Shown: piece by piece, positions 30,213 through 41,861 of the stretch
Layout: the number at the start of each line of letters is the position of its first letter
Position numbering within the stretch: the stretch's first letter is position 1
NCBI GenBank assembly: GCA_023091665.1
Contig: JALJCQ010000015.1
Span: 2,480,001-2,544,000 of the forward strand
Reading direction: 5' to 3'
DNA from: Pythium myriotylum
Lineage: Eukaryota > Oomycota > Peronosporomycetes > Pythiales > Pythiaceae
DNA: 64,000 nucleotides
Made by a program: the position numbers and the translations under genes
The notes under the pieces: generated by a model
Database searches by the model: none
The model's input: only the letters and a program-made list of their open reading frames with translations
What the model was told of the DNA's origin: nothing

Positions 30213-31159
30213 ATGGTCTGGTCTCCGATTCGCACGCTTCTCATTGGTGCTGGGCTGGTCGGGCTCTCGGCTGCCGCCGATCCCTGGGGATACCACGAAG
30301 ACAGTGCCGTCCAGTTGGGGCCGTCGCGATGGAGCGAGGTTAACCCAGCGTGCGGTGGCGGGCACCAGTCACCAATCAACCTCGTCTACAAAGGCGAAGA
30401 CATCGTGAACTTGTGGGGCACGACGAAGGTTGCCCCGCTCAAATTCCATGGCGACTGCGAGAACTTCAACTTAAAGACTCTCGAAGATCTGTACAAGTGG
30501 GAATTTAGCGGCGATAGCGGTGAGCAGCCCCACATCATTATCTCGTAAATCTGCGTTCTCTAATCAGTTTTTTTTTGGGTATCAGCGTGCAAAGTGTCGC
30601 TCACGCTCGAGGACGGGAAGACGTACACGCTGGGCCAGTTCCACGTGCACACCAAGTCTGAGCACACAATCTATGGCCACCACTACAGTGGCGAGATCCA
30701 CTTCGTTCACAAAGAAGATGGTGGCAGTGGCCTCTTGGTGACAGGTTTGCTGCTCAGCGTTAAACCAGAAGCCGAGGAGAACGGATGGATCGAGAATGTG
30801 TGGCGTTCCATGGATGAAGGCAACGAAAGCGGCCCGGTTCCCGTCAACCTATCGTACGTTTCCCATAGATTTTGTGTTACTTGACCGTTGGATTGAACCG
30901 CATTGTTGTTAGGCTCAACTACGTGGACTTGCTGAACGCCGTCGTGGCGCAGAGCCACCTGTTCAACTACCCGGGTAGTCTCACTACGCCACCGTGCAGC
31001 GAGATCGTGAACTGGTGGGTCATTAACAACCCGCTGCACATCACGCCCCGTGAGTATGAGCGCCTCGCTGCGAAATACGAGGATCGCCCGGCAGCTGACC
31101 ACGGACACGACAATCGCCCGACCCAGCCTCTCAACGGCCGCAAGGTATTGTACTACTAA
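30213..31159 (+). CDS. Secreted alpha-class carbonic anhydrase, three exons
   Basis: Exons 30213-30519, 30586-30853 and 30913-31159 join to 273 residues; introns of 66 and 59 nt are GT-AG. The enzyme interconverts carbon dioxide and bicarbonate. The N-terminus (TLLIGAGLVGLSAAA) is a likely signal peptide, so it should be extracellular. SPINL and the zinc ligands are present: His122 and His124 in QFHVHTKSEH, His141 in GEIHFVHKE. LTTPPCSEIVNWWV, the family's C-terminal signature, is intact. Length is normal for the alpha class. The first intron contains a long T run before its acceptor. Nothing suggests inactivity. Confidence 0.93.
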
Positions 31160-31414
31160 CCATCCATTCGCGCCCGACTGTGAGCCCATCATGGGGACGT
31201 CATGTGATTGCCGTGCTTCCTTCGTGTCGCTAATCAATACAAAGCTCTCATTCGTTCGATCGTTTCGTAAGCCATTTGAGGGACAGAATGGTGGTCACCA
31301 TCAGTCTGTCCGTGTTGAAGCAGAGGATGACGCATCCTCTGTAGTGGGCTGGTGTCCCTGGCCTGCCCACTTTCCAATCTGCTCAAGAATCCAGACCACG
31401 AACACAAGACTCCG

Positions 31415-32251
31415 ATGGCCGCACCAGTTCCAACGAAGACCCTTCCAAGTGGTGCCAAGATCCCACAACTCGGTCTTGGAGTATTCCAGAGCGTCCCAGG
31501 AGAGGAGACCTACGCAGCCGTGCTGAGCGCTCTGCAGCTTGGCTACCGCCACATCGACACGGCCCAGTTCTATCGCAACGAGGCTGACGTCGGCCGAGCC
31601 ATCAAGGACTCTGGCATTCCTCGAGAAGAGATCTTCGTGACAAGCAAACAATACCCGACTGGCTCATGGAGTTACGACGAGACGTTGGAAATTGTCAAGG
31701 AGAGCGTTGGGCGCATTGGTGGCGGCTACATCGATCTGTTCTTGCTCCACGCACCTGGCACACCAACGGGACGTGCCGACGCCTGGCGAGCGCTGGAAGA
31801 CGCTCAGACACAAGGACTTTTGCGTGACATTGGGGTCTCCAACTATGGTGAACCGCACCTGAAGAAACTCGCCCAGACGTGGCGAGTCAAGCCGGCGGTG
31901 AACCAGATCGAGTTGCACCCATGGCTGTGTCGACCGGAGACGGTGAAATACTGCGAAGAACAAGGAATCCTACTGGAGGCGTACTCGCCGTTGGCGCGTG
32001 CGAAGAAGATGGATGACCCAGTGCTGAACAAGGTTGCAAAGGAAGTCGGTGCGACGCCAGCACAGGTGCTCGTCGCGTGGAGCCTCGCCAAGGGTTTTAT
32101 CACGATCCCGAAGTCGGTGAAGAAGCACCGCCAGCTCGAGAACCTCGAGGGATACAAGGTCAAGCTGAGCGACGAACAGATTGGTGCGCTGACGGCACTG
32201 GACGAGTACTTGGTCTTTTGCTGGGACCCGATCAAGGACCACGCAGTCTAG
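31415..32251 (+). CDS. Aldo-keto reductase, tandem copy 1
   Basis: 278 residues, cytosolic, no introns. Starts MAAPVPTKTLPSGAKIP; the frame is open upstream to 31352, but the other two copies begin at the equivalent ATG. The AKR catalytic tetrad is present as Asp48 and Tyr53 (GYRHIDTAQFY), Lys78 (FVTSK) and His112 (DLFLLHAP). Cofactor-binding features include IPKSV near residue 224. It should reduce aldehydes or ketones with NADPH; the substrate is not predictable. Compared with copies 2 and 3 it has one extra residue after Lys78 (QYPTGSW). Confidence 0.92.
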   Translation: MAAPVPTKTLPSGAKIPQLGLGVFQSVPGEETYAAVLSALQLGYRHIDTAQFYRNEADVGRAIKDSGIPREEIFVTSKQYPTGSWSYDETLEIVKESVGRIGGGYIDLFLLHAPGTPTGRADAWRALEDAQTQGLLRDIGVSNYGEPHLKKLAQTWRVKPAVNQIELHPWLCRPETVKYCEEQGILLEAYSPLARAKKMDDPVLNKVAKEVGATPAQVLVAWSLAKGFITIPKSVKKHRQLENLEGYKVKLSDEQIGALTALDEYLVFCWDPIKDHAV

Positions 32252-32653
32252 GAAGGGCCGAGTCGAGAGTCAGAAGGGATCTTCATCCCAATACATTGGC
32301 TCATATTGTGTGATTGACACCAAATTGATTACAATTTTCTCATCATGGCACTCGTTCACATAATTCTTCCGTGGTGTGGATCACACGATGGGCCCCACGC
32401 CACCTGAAGGAAACCTGGGAGCCCATGCCGACCGAGCATTTGCGACATGGCTCATCTTCAGGATGAGCCAACCCCCTGATTCTCTAATCTAGACTTCAAA
32501 GTGTAACAATTGTGCTCGATTGATTGAATCTGACAGAAAACGAGTGTTGGTCTCTAGTTTCAGCCAATCGAATCCAACAGTCATGATCAGCCTCGGCGTC
32601 CACCCGAGGCACGAGGGGGCACAATCACTTGACGATTGAGCTCCTCACCAGCG
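32252..32653. other. Intergenic between reductase copies 1 and 2
   Basis: No gene is seen. A 9-bp inverted repeat with 5-nt loop (TGGCTCATC/GATGAGCCA) lies at 32448-32470, about 200 nt after the stop codon. GCCAATCG near 32564 may be a CCAAT-type promoter element for copy 2. Confidence 0.4.
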
Positions 32654-33487
32654 ATGGCTGCGCCGGTGCCGACCAAGAAGCTCCCGAGCGGGCGCGAGAT
32701 CCCAGCGCTGGGGCTCGGCGTGTTCCAGAGCCGACCGGGCGCCGAGACCTACGACGCCGTGACCTTGGCACTCAAGATGGGCTACCGCCACATTGACACT
32801 GCGGAGGGCTACAGCAACGAAGTCGACGTCGGGCGAGCGATCGCAGACTCTGGGATCCCGAGAGACGAGATTTTTGTGACGAGCAAGTACATTGGAGGAT
32901 CGTGGAGCTACGATGACACTTTGCGCGCTGTACAGACGTGTGTACGCAAGATCGGAGGGGAATACGTCGATCTCTTCCTGTTGCATGCGCCGTCGAACTC
33001 GTTTCGGCGCAGCGAGGCATGGCGGGCTCTAGAAGACGCACAAACGATGGGCCTTGTCCGTGACATCGGCGTTTCCAACTTTGGCGAAGAGCATTTGCGA
33101 AAGCTCGCAGAGACTTGGCGAGTCAAGCCAGCGGTGAACCAGATCGAGCTGCATCCGTGGCTTGGACGCCGAGACACTGTCCAGTATTGTGAGGAACAAG
33201 GGATCCTTCTCGAAGCGTACTCACCGCTCGCGCGCGCATATAAGATGAAAGATCCCCAAGTAAACAAGATCGCGCAACAAGTGAACGCGACTCCAGCTCA
33301 AGTGCTGATCGCGTGGAGTCTGGCAAAGGGCTTCATCACCATCCCAAAGTCGGTCAAACCGGAGCGCCAGCAGGAGAACCTGGACAGCTACAAGGTCCAG
33401 CTGAGCGCCGCCCACGTGGAAGAGCTCGACGCGCTGGACAAGTACATGGTCACGTGCTGGGACCCGATCAAGAACCACCCAGTATGA
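32654..33487 (+). CDS. Aldo-keto reductase, tandem copy 2
   Basis: 277 residues beginning MAAPVPTKKLPSGREIP. Tetrad residues Asp48, Tyr53 (HIDTAEGY), Lys78 (FVTSKYIGGSW) and His111 (DLFLLHAP) are all present. It lies in the same orientation 402 nt after copy 1 and is the most diverged of the three around residues 95-125 (QTCVRKIGGEY, NSFRRSEAW), so substrate preference may differ. A TTG-initiated extension of six codons upstream is ignored. Confidence 0.92.
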   Translation: MAAPVPTKKLPSGREIPALGLGVFQSRPGAETYDAVTLALKMGYRHIDTAEGYSNEVDVGRAIADSGIPRDEIFVTSKYIGGSWSYDDTLRAVQTCVRKIGGEYVDLFLLHAPSNSFRRSEAWRALEDAQTMGLVRDIGVSNFGEEHLRKLAETWRVKPAVNQIELHPWLGRRDTVQYCEEQGILLEAYSPLARAYKMKDPQVNKIAQQVNATPAQVLIAWSLAKGFITIPKSVKPERQQENLDSYKVQLSAAHVEELDALDKYMVTCWDPIKNHPV

Positions 33488-33776
33488 GAGAGAGATGTCC
33501 CACCAATCCAATGTAGCCATGTCAACTCGCCTGATTGCATAAGCACCCTTCTTCAACTCATTTCCCAGAATCACAAGTACAATCACTCCTGATTGGCTAT
33601 CCTTACTCAAGAATTCTATCTATTGGTCAAAATCCAGCAAATCACAACTCACCATTCCGCATCTGTCGACGCAGACACTTGTCTGCTCCGGTTGCGACGG
33701 ATCTCCGACGACGAAGAGCTCATTCTCCAATTCTCCACGCAACTCGCAAGTCCCCGACGACCGAATCACCACGACA

Positions 33777-34610
33777 ATGGCCGCTCCGATCGCCACGAAG
33801 ACCCTCCCCAGCGGCGCCAAGATCCCCGTGATCGGCCTCGGCGTCTACCAGAGCGAGCCCGGTGCGGAGACCTACAACGCCGTGCTCAGCGCGCTCAAGC
33901 TGGGCTACCGCCACATCGACACGGCGCAGTTCTACCGCAATGAAGCCGACGTCGGCAAGGCGATCGCTGACGCAGGACTCGCTCGCGAGGACGTTTTCGT
34001 GACCAGCAAGTACATCGCTGGCGAGTGGAGCTACGACGACGTGCTGCGTGCCGTCAAGGAGAGCGTCGAGCGCATCGGTGGCGGCTACATCGATCTCTAC
34101 TTGCTCCACGCGCCGGCGAGCCCCGTCGGCCGTGCTGACGCTTGGCGCGCACTCGAGGATGCGCAATCGCAGGGCCTCCTCCGTGACATTGGCGTGTCGA
34201 ACTACAGCGAGGCCCACTTGAAGAAGCTCGCCGAGACCTGGCGTGTCAAGCCAGCCGTGAACCAGATTGAACTCCACCCGTGGCTCACCCGTGAAGAGCT
34301 TGTCAAGTACCACCACTCGGTGGGCATCCATCTCGAGGCCTACTCGCCGCTCGCCAAGGCGTACAAGCTGAAGGATCCTGTCGTCACAGAGATCGCAGCC
34401 CAGCTCAACGCCGAGCCGGCGCAGGTGCTCGTTGCGTGGAGCCTCGCGAAGGACTTCATCACGCTCCCGAAGTCCGTGAACCCGACGCGCCAGCAGCAGA
34501 ACCTCGACTCGTACAAGATCACGCTCACGCCCGAGCAGATCGCCAAGTTGGACGCGCTCGACGAGTACCTGACGACTGGATGGGACCCGATCAAGGAGCA
34601 TGCCGTCTAA
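33777..34610 (+). CDS. Aldo-keto reductase, tandem copy 3
   Basis: 277 residues, MAAPIATKTLPSGAKIPVIGLG. Tetrad Asp48, Tyr53 (HIDTAQFY), Lys78 (FVTSKYIAGEW), His111 (DLYLLHAP). Codon usage is more GC-rich at third positions than in copy 1, which often marks higher expression. It sits 289 nt after copy 2. The three genes form a head-to-tail triplet with conserved length and no introns, so they arose by tandem duplication. Confidence 0.92.
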   Translation: MAAPIATKTLPSGAKIPVIGLGVYQSEPGAETYNAVLSALKLGYRHIDTAQFYRNEADVGKAIADAGLAREDVFVTSKYIAGEWSYDDVLRAVKESVERIGGGYIDLYLLHAPASPVGRADAWRALEDAQSQGLLRDIGVSNYSEAHLKKLAETWRVKPAVNQIELHPWLTREELVKYHHSVGIHLEAYSPLAKAYKLKDPVVTEIAAQLNAEPAQVLVAWSLAKDFITLPKSVNPTRQQQNLDSYKITLTPEQIAKLDALDEYLTTGWDPIKEHAV

Positions 34611-34742
34611 GCGAAGTCAGGTCATCAGAGCACCATGCATACAGTAGTTACTACCACCGCAGGAGTATTACTCCCGAGACGATGAATATGACCGTTATAT
34701 AACCCGAAAGACTGGGTGTTCGCACTACAACCGAGGAGGGAA

Positions 34743-35661
34743 ATGGAGTCACGCGTCGAGCAAGTTCGCGCGCACGTAGACGAGCGGTGGGGCCCAAGAG
34801 CGGCGACTACAGCCCATCTCCGTGAAGTCCGTTAAACGTGGTATCTGACGTGGTGGCGCGCGTTGTCGTAGGTGGCGTGAAGCCCGAGAGAAGCGTGCGC
34901 AAAACGCGGCTTTGGAGCATCGAGTGCGAGTGTTGGAGCAGTACTTGAAGAACGAGCTACTTGTTCAGAAAGCTGCAGATGACCACGAAATCGCCACGTT
35001 GGAGAGCGAGTTGGCGGCGGAGACTGCTCTCATTGAGAAGTGCCGTCGCGAATTGGCGCTTGTGCGAGATGGGGAGCTTCGGCAGTTGCAGTCTGATGTC
35101 ACGAGGAAGACGGACCAGATCAAAATCCTCCGAGTGGCGTACGCCCCGCCTGGATGACCCATGCTTAGCTCGCGTTTTTGCTGACGGTTTGCGCGGACTA
35201 CGCAGCCTTGAAGAGGTGCGGGAGCAGGAAGAAGCGACGTGGCAAGAGATGCTTGAGGACAGAGAGATTCTACGTGTTGAAGACGAGCGCCTTGACACGC
35301 AAAAGCGGAAAGAGCGACGCAAGCAACGACATCTCCAAAGCAGTCTTCGCGCTCAATTGCATGAGCTCGAGAAACAAATCGCCTCGAAGAAGGTGCGTTT
35401 TGATGCAAAGGGAACTGTTGGGGTAGGACTGATGGGACGATGCCGAAGGCTGCCACGGAAGACACTCGAGCTACCTATGAGAGACTGAAAGTCCACAAAC
35501 GATCGCTCGAGCAGGAAATCCAACGCATGAATGAATCCAATACTTCGCTGAACAAGAAAGTGGCCAAGAAGCGTGGGTCAAGCACATTGAACGATGCCTT
35601 AGCCGTGGAGCATGGGGTTGACGCCGTCCTACGCGAACTGGAAGAGATGGGAGCCAAGTAG
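34743..35661 (+). CDS. Coiled-coil protein, multi-exon, 5' end unresolved
   Basis: Three exons can be supported: one running to 35138, then 35206-35392, then 35449-35661 (introns 67 and 56 nt, GT-AG, the first with GCTGAC as branch site). They code for charged coiled coil (EQYLKNELLVQKAADDH, SLEEVREQEEATWQ, RSLEQEIQRMNES) ending LRELEEMGAK. The reading frame stays open upstream to about 34873 (EAREKRAQNAALEHR). An ATG at 34743 opens a short frame that I could not join cleanly, so the start is a guess. No domain beyond coiled coil is recognised. Cytoskeletal or axonemal proteins often look like this. Confidence 0.55.
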
Positions 35662-36020
35662 AAGAGTTTTGTTTCGCATTTACCGTGGAAGTTTCGATAA
35701 TCAAATGCGACACTCATTGCTGAAGTTATTTCTGCTTTATGCTGTAGTTGATAATTTTAACGACTTGAAGATTGAGGCATTAAACACGACGGAAAAAATC
35801 CATCCAGCAGTCATGAGCAGATCCTCGGTTCGATCGATCAAAAGCAAAATCCGACGAGGTCAACGAAATGGCGAATCTGTTCCAATTCTATCCAATACAT
35901 CTCCTCATACCCCCATACCACCTCCCCGGAAACTCCAATGCTTTTCTGTTGCCTGCACTGGTAATATCGCGACATCTTATTTCCGTGTTGTGCATTCAAA
36001 TCTAAGCTCACTGCCTAGCA
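35662..36020. other. Intergenic before UFD1-like gene
   Basis: AT-rich. An ATG at about 35869 opens a frame ending before a GTAATA donor-like site, which might be an upstream exon of the next gene, but the phase does not fit the first certain exon. No other signal is seen. Confidence 0.35.
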
Positions 36021-38311
36021 ATGCCTCAACTCGAGCTCGGGGACAAGATCGTCCTTCCGCCAGTATGGTTGTGAGATCAATGCGCCTCTTTGTCTTGCTA
36101 AATGGATATGTGCTCGTTAGGTGGTGCTTCTCGAACACCAGAGCTTCAAGATCGACACTCCGTTGTTGTTCCAAGTACGATCTTTGGAAGGTTGCGTTCT
36201 GGTACCCCAGGCTCTCATGATAATCCCCATTGATACGATCAGATTCAAGCGCTTGATAGCAATGACGATAATGAGATCGCACAGTTTTGCTCTGTTCAGG
36301 AGTTTAGCGCTTCGGATGGACAAGTCTTCATACCATTCTGGATGATGCAAAACCTCAAGATAGTCGAGGGAAGCTACGTCACTATCACAACAACGCTAAA
36401 CATTCCACGAGGGATTTACTGCCGCTTGCAACCCGAGGAAATGTCATTTTTGGATTTAGCCGCAGAGATTGGGCCAAAGCAGCTCATGGAGTCCACTCTT
36501 CGCCGATATTCCGTTCTCAGCATCGACGAGACGATTCTGGTCAACAACGTAGATAGAAACTATTATCTCAAAGTAGTTGAACTCCAACCTAGTTCGGTGG
36601 TAAGTCTACTCGGTGACGTCGATCTTGAGATGGACTTCTCCGCTCCACCGCAAGCAGATATTCGAAGGGCACACTCAGCGTGTAAACACACACCAGAAGA
36701 TCTTCATCTCAGCAATGCGGGACACTCAAGAGTAACAAGCGTGTGCTCAAGCTCCACGAGTGTACTATCACCTGAGGAATGTGGAAAAACATTTGGAGGC
36801 GGTGCTATCGCTGAGAACTCTGTGTATACAAGTGTCTACCAAAACAAATCGTCAAAAGGAGTAAATTTCCATGGCAGCAACTCATTGCACGCTGCTCAGA
36901 TTAGAACACGAACTCCTTCAACTTCGACAGTGAGTACGATCCCACCCTCATGCAAGGATGCCACAAGTTCTGTTGCGCAAACTGTACGGCTGGCGCAAGC
37001 ATCGTTTGTCGGTACAGGATACCGCCTTGGTACTCAACACGAGGCATTGGGCCACAGTGTGCTGGCCCCAACCTATCCTTTGGAGGCATCTTGTCCAGAT
37101 AAAAGGCTGATGTCTCATTGCGAATTATGCCTCACCGATATATCAGATGCAAACATTGCCTTGCACGTCATCCATTGCTCGAAGAATCAGCGCTACCACA
37201 AGGTGAACGTCACCTCTAAGCTCTAACTTCACATTAATCTTTGACATCTTGCAGTTTCGCTGCCCAGTTTGCAACGAGAAGATCCTCAAAAGCGACCACG
37301 AAGTTCATTTCCACTGCGAGCAATGCTCGCTCCTTGTCCACAGCAATTCGGAATTGGAGAATCATATTGAGAGCGTACACAACAAAAATCACGGCTGTCC
37401 TGACTGCGGATGCAGCTTCACGCTTAGGGAGCTCCACGAACATCAGAGAAGCCCATGTCCACAATCATACCTTATCGTGCGTAGCATTGTGCAACGTGTC
37501 GTTGGAGTAAGACTGACAAAGTTTGTCGTGTTAAAGTGCGCTTTGTGCGGGTTAAGAGTGAAACACCTTGAGAGGCCGGAGCACGAGACAGCATGCGCAA
37601 GTCGAACTGAGCGATGCGAGGTTAGCTGCTTCCTTCTTCTTATCATATTCGCGCGCGAATTAAACGATACTGGGTGCCGTACAGAACTGCAAGAAGTACA
37701 TTAAAGTGAGCGCCTTGAACCAGCATGTCGGTTCTTGCATGCCAGACGCTTCCAACTCAACCATAGCCACACCGAGCGAACCCACACTCCATCCCAACCA
37801 ACTTGACGAACCCACAAATAATTCCTTCGAGTGTGCATACTGCTTGAAGAGAGGGTTCCTCGACAAACGTCGGCTTGAGCGTCACGTGAGCCAAGATTGT
37901 GTGGTGGCTCGATCGTTCCGAGCACCGATAGCAACATCAGCGACAAGCACAAAATCGGACGTAAGAACCCTCATCCAAGGCAAACTTAAGCGGCGACAAG
38001 ATGCAAAGGCTCTCATTGCAAACTCATCATCCGTGACATTCGGCAAGTCAGCTGCGAATCATCGGGGCAACCAGCACAACCACAGGGTCACAAACCAACT
38101 GGAGCCTCTTGAGCACAAGTTCGTGACCATCACGACGACAACCAAGCTGAAATCAAAGGCTCGGCCCACGCAGCCGCGACGACCACCGCACCAACTCGAG
38201 TCTCTCTCCACAAAGCCGTCGGCGCCCAAGCCACCCGAGGATCCCGTCGCGTCCTTCGTGATCACGAGCTCACGCTCGCGACTTCAAGCTCCCCAACGAC
38301 ACCCTTTATAA
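36021..38311 (+). CDS. UFD1-domain protein with zinc fingers, six exons
   Basis: Exons 36021-36062, 36121-36174, 36243-37202, 37255-37476, 37537-37620, 37685-38311; introns 52-68 nt, all GT-AG, all junctions in phase 0; 662 residues. The N-terminal part matches the UFD1 fold (LGDKIVLPP, EFSASDGQVFIPFWMMQNL, GIYCRLQPEEMSFLDL, YYLKVVELQPSSVVSLL). The middle and C-terminal parts have Cys/His pairs of C2H2/TRAF type: CELCLTD...HVIHC, CPVCNEK, CEQCSLLVHSNSELENHIESVH, CPDCGC, CALCGL and CAYCLKRGFLDKRRLERH. Plants have a comparable fusion (PRLI-interacting factor K). UFD1 proteins guide ubiquitylated clients to the Cdc48/p97 ATPase; the fingers may choose clients. The start is the first ATG before LELGDK. 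Confidence 0.82.
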
Positions 38312-38329
38312 CTTAATTCAGTACATCAC

Positions 38330-38495
38330 TCCCGCCAAAATAGCATTTCCCGCCAATCCAAGATCTTTCCTCTATTTCAGCCAATCCGCATGCTCTCGCG
38401 TAATTCCTCGTTACATGTCCTCATACAAAAGCCAAGTATAAGAGTTCTACGTCGCCCCGCCCACTCGTCCATCTCTCCCGTGAGTTTTGGCGCGC
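38330..38495 (+). promoter_or_regulatory. PCNA promoter with three E2F-like sites
   Basis: TCCCGCCAAAA at 38330, TTTCCCGCCAA at 38346 and TTTTGGCGCGC at 38485 each fit the E2F/DP consensus, all within 230 nt of the PCNA start codon. E2F control of PCNA is well known in plants and animals; here binding is inferred. CCAAT-type sequences lie between them (CAGCCAATCC near 38379). Confidence 0.6.
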
Positions 38496-38558
38496 TTTTC
38501 GGGAGCTCCCTCTCGTCCTGGCGGCCATTCGCCGTTCTTCCGCTTCTCGCCGACCACC

Positions 38559-39474
<916 letters not shown>

Positions 39475-39664
39475 GCAATATTCCCACTACGTTTGCCAGT
39501 TAGAAAACCGCAGTGATTGACAGGCCTATCCCTGTAGATGTCTCCAGCAATAAAACTTCTCGTGCTTTCTCAATGCGTCTGTTCTGCTTCACGTACGCCC
39601 AAGTGACGATATGAAAATACGACATCGATTGAGCTGGGGTCTATGGATTGTGGGCTACAAGAAT

Positions 39665-41480
39665 CTACGACGACCACTTGGCAAGGTTTGAGTATGTCAC
39701 GTAGAAGAACGTGGCTACACCGATGGCGATGACAAGCCCATCCATGACCTTCTCGGCAAAAGTGGGTTTCTTTGCGAGCTTGAGGTAGAAGAGCGGAGGG
39801 TAAACAAAGCTCAGCGGGACTACAAAGACACGAAGACGATCAGCATTGCTCAAATAAACAGTGTCGCGGTGGATGGGGATACTCACCACAGCAGAAGGCG
39901 CCAACGAGGGACACGAACAGATCGAGACGATCTTGACCGAAGTACGCGATCGCGATGGTGACGAGTACGACAAATGCACGGAATAGATTCTTCTCGAGCT
40001 TGAGTCCGGACGCACGCTTGGGGAAGCCGAGCATCTCTTCCATGATCTTGACGGCAGGGAAGAGGAACAACGGATAGGAAAGCAGCTGTGCGACAGAGTA
40101 GCCGAACTGCACAGAGATGGACCAGCCATTGCGCGGCAGGCTTGACGTCACCATGGGCTCGATGCCCTCACCAAACGCAATGTAGTTCACACCCGCGAAG
40201 AAGCAGTAGAAGATGAAAAGACCGACGACAGTCGCGCTGAGAAGCGCGGGGAATTTGGCTCGGCGTGCCTTGTTCAGCGCGCTCTGCGTGGGCAGCACAA
40301 GACCGATACCCTCAAAGGTGAACACGGCAGTACCAATAAACACGGGATAGTCTTGCTGGTTGAAGTACTGGACTGGCTTGACGCCTTCCGAGCCCAAGAT
40401 CAAGAAGCTGTTGCCGAGGATAAACGCCAGCCCGTAAAGAATGAAAACGTCAGCGATGAGGTTGCTCACGGAGAAGTAGCTGATGTATCGGATCCACGAC
40501 AATGGGATGTGCACAAGGATCTGAAGAATGACGAGGGTCGACGTTGCAACGGGTGTGCCAATGTACTCGAGTACCTGGGCCATGTTCTGCGCCACGAAGA
40601 TGACGTACGTGCAGCAGAACCCACCCTGCATCAGGATAATCGAAATTTGCACCATGCGTCGGCCCCAATCGCCGTACGCTTCGTAACCAACGTGGCCGTA
40701 CGTACCACCGACAATCGCACGGCACTGCAGCAATCGGATCATCGCGTAAAGCGTCATGGCGGCTACGATGAGCAAACAAAGCGGCGAGAAAAGCAGTCCG
40801 CCGCTACGGAAGCCATCCGGCAAGAACAAAATGCCCGTTCCGACGAAGGCTTTGAGCAACGTGAGCAGCGCATGCCACAGCGTGGTGGTCTTGCCGCTCT
40901 CGTCCGCAGAGGTGGGAGGAATTCGAGCCTTTTCAACGTCCACCTCCATTCTCGTATCCGGCGACCTCTCCGAGATCAAAACGGACCGCTCCGTGGGTGT
41001 TCTCGCCCACGGCTTGCTGCGCAGCGAGCGCTTCTGCGCCGGCACACGGAACATGGGTGTCTCGAGCAGGTTCTTGGCGCGATCTTCCACGCCCATCTCA
41101 TCGTAGACATCATTGTCCTGCGAGAGCATGCTGCCGATGAACGGGTCGTAGACTTGCGAGATGCGGTCGATGATCTGGTCGCGGAGGTGCTTGGAGACGG
41201 GCTGCACGTCCTGCTGCTGCACGTGGTGGCGCCGGAAGCCGCCGGGCACGGCGATGTCGGTGGCCATGGGCACGTCGCCGTTGATGCCGGTGGCGAGGTG
41301 GAGCTGCGGGTCCGAGTCGCTGCGGAAGCGCGCGTCGGGCGTGGGCGGCTGCAAGGCCTTTTGCAGATCGGCGACCGTGTCGGCCATGGAGAGGAGCGGA
41401 GCGGATCTGGAGATGGCTGGCGACGCAGGGCCGCGGCACGTTGCAGAGTGGCGTTGAACCAGAGGTGAGCTCTTCGCCAT
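39665..41480 (-). CDS. AAAP-family amino acid transporter, two exons
   Basis: Exons 41480-39887 and 39819-39665 joined over a 67-nt intron (GTGAGT...TAG) give 582 residues. The first 200 residues are a hydrophilic cytosolic tail. From about 210 there are some eleven membrane segments in the order typical of the amino acid/auxin permease superfamily (SLC36/SLC38 and vacuolar AVT types): LLKAFVGTGILFLPDGFRSG opens the first, FTFEGIGLVLPTQSAL marks the middle. It probably moves neutral amino acids with protons across the plasma or vacuolar membrane; the substrate is not predictable. The frame continues six codons upstream but begins TTG, so ATG at 41480 is used. Confidence 0.9.
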
Positions 41481-41861
41481 GGCGCCATCAATCTCCAAGG
41501 GATAACACAGACGAAGAGGGACACCTGCGAGAAGAGATGCGAGGAGTGTTGGTACCTCTGTTGGAGAGATTTATCAGCCGAAAGACCTTTGCTGGTATGA
41601 AAAACCTCTATCAAAGCATAATTCAGAATAAAGTGAAAAGGATTGATTTACCAGGGCAATGACGTTCGTCTCGTGTGCGTTTCATTCCCACACAACGGAA
41701 TGAGAAGAGAGGGTTAGGGGTCCGCTTGGATTGTCTCTACCACACCAATTCCGAAAATGATGTCTAATTACATTAAAAACAATTTTTATGTTGTCCACAC
41801 TAACTCAACGCCAATCCTCTCTCCATGGTGACCAAGGGAAACGCCGACCACCCTCGCCACC
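41481..41861. other. Intergenic, divergent promoter of transporter and PRP17 genes
   Basis: A 381-bp head-to-head gap, AT-rich near 41750-41790. No other feature is recognised. Confidence 0.4.

Noticed and set aside
35868..35962. Upstream coding exon of the UFD1-like gene
   Set aside because: The donor phase does not match the acceptor before LELGDK; kept only as a possibility in the intergenic note.
41480..41668. Small plus-strand frames overlapping the transporter 5' end
   Set aside because: Shadows of the transporter's opposite strand with no family features.
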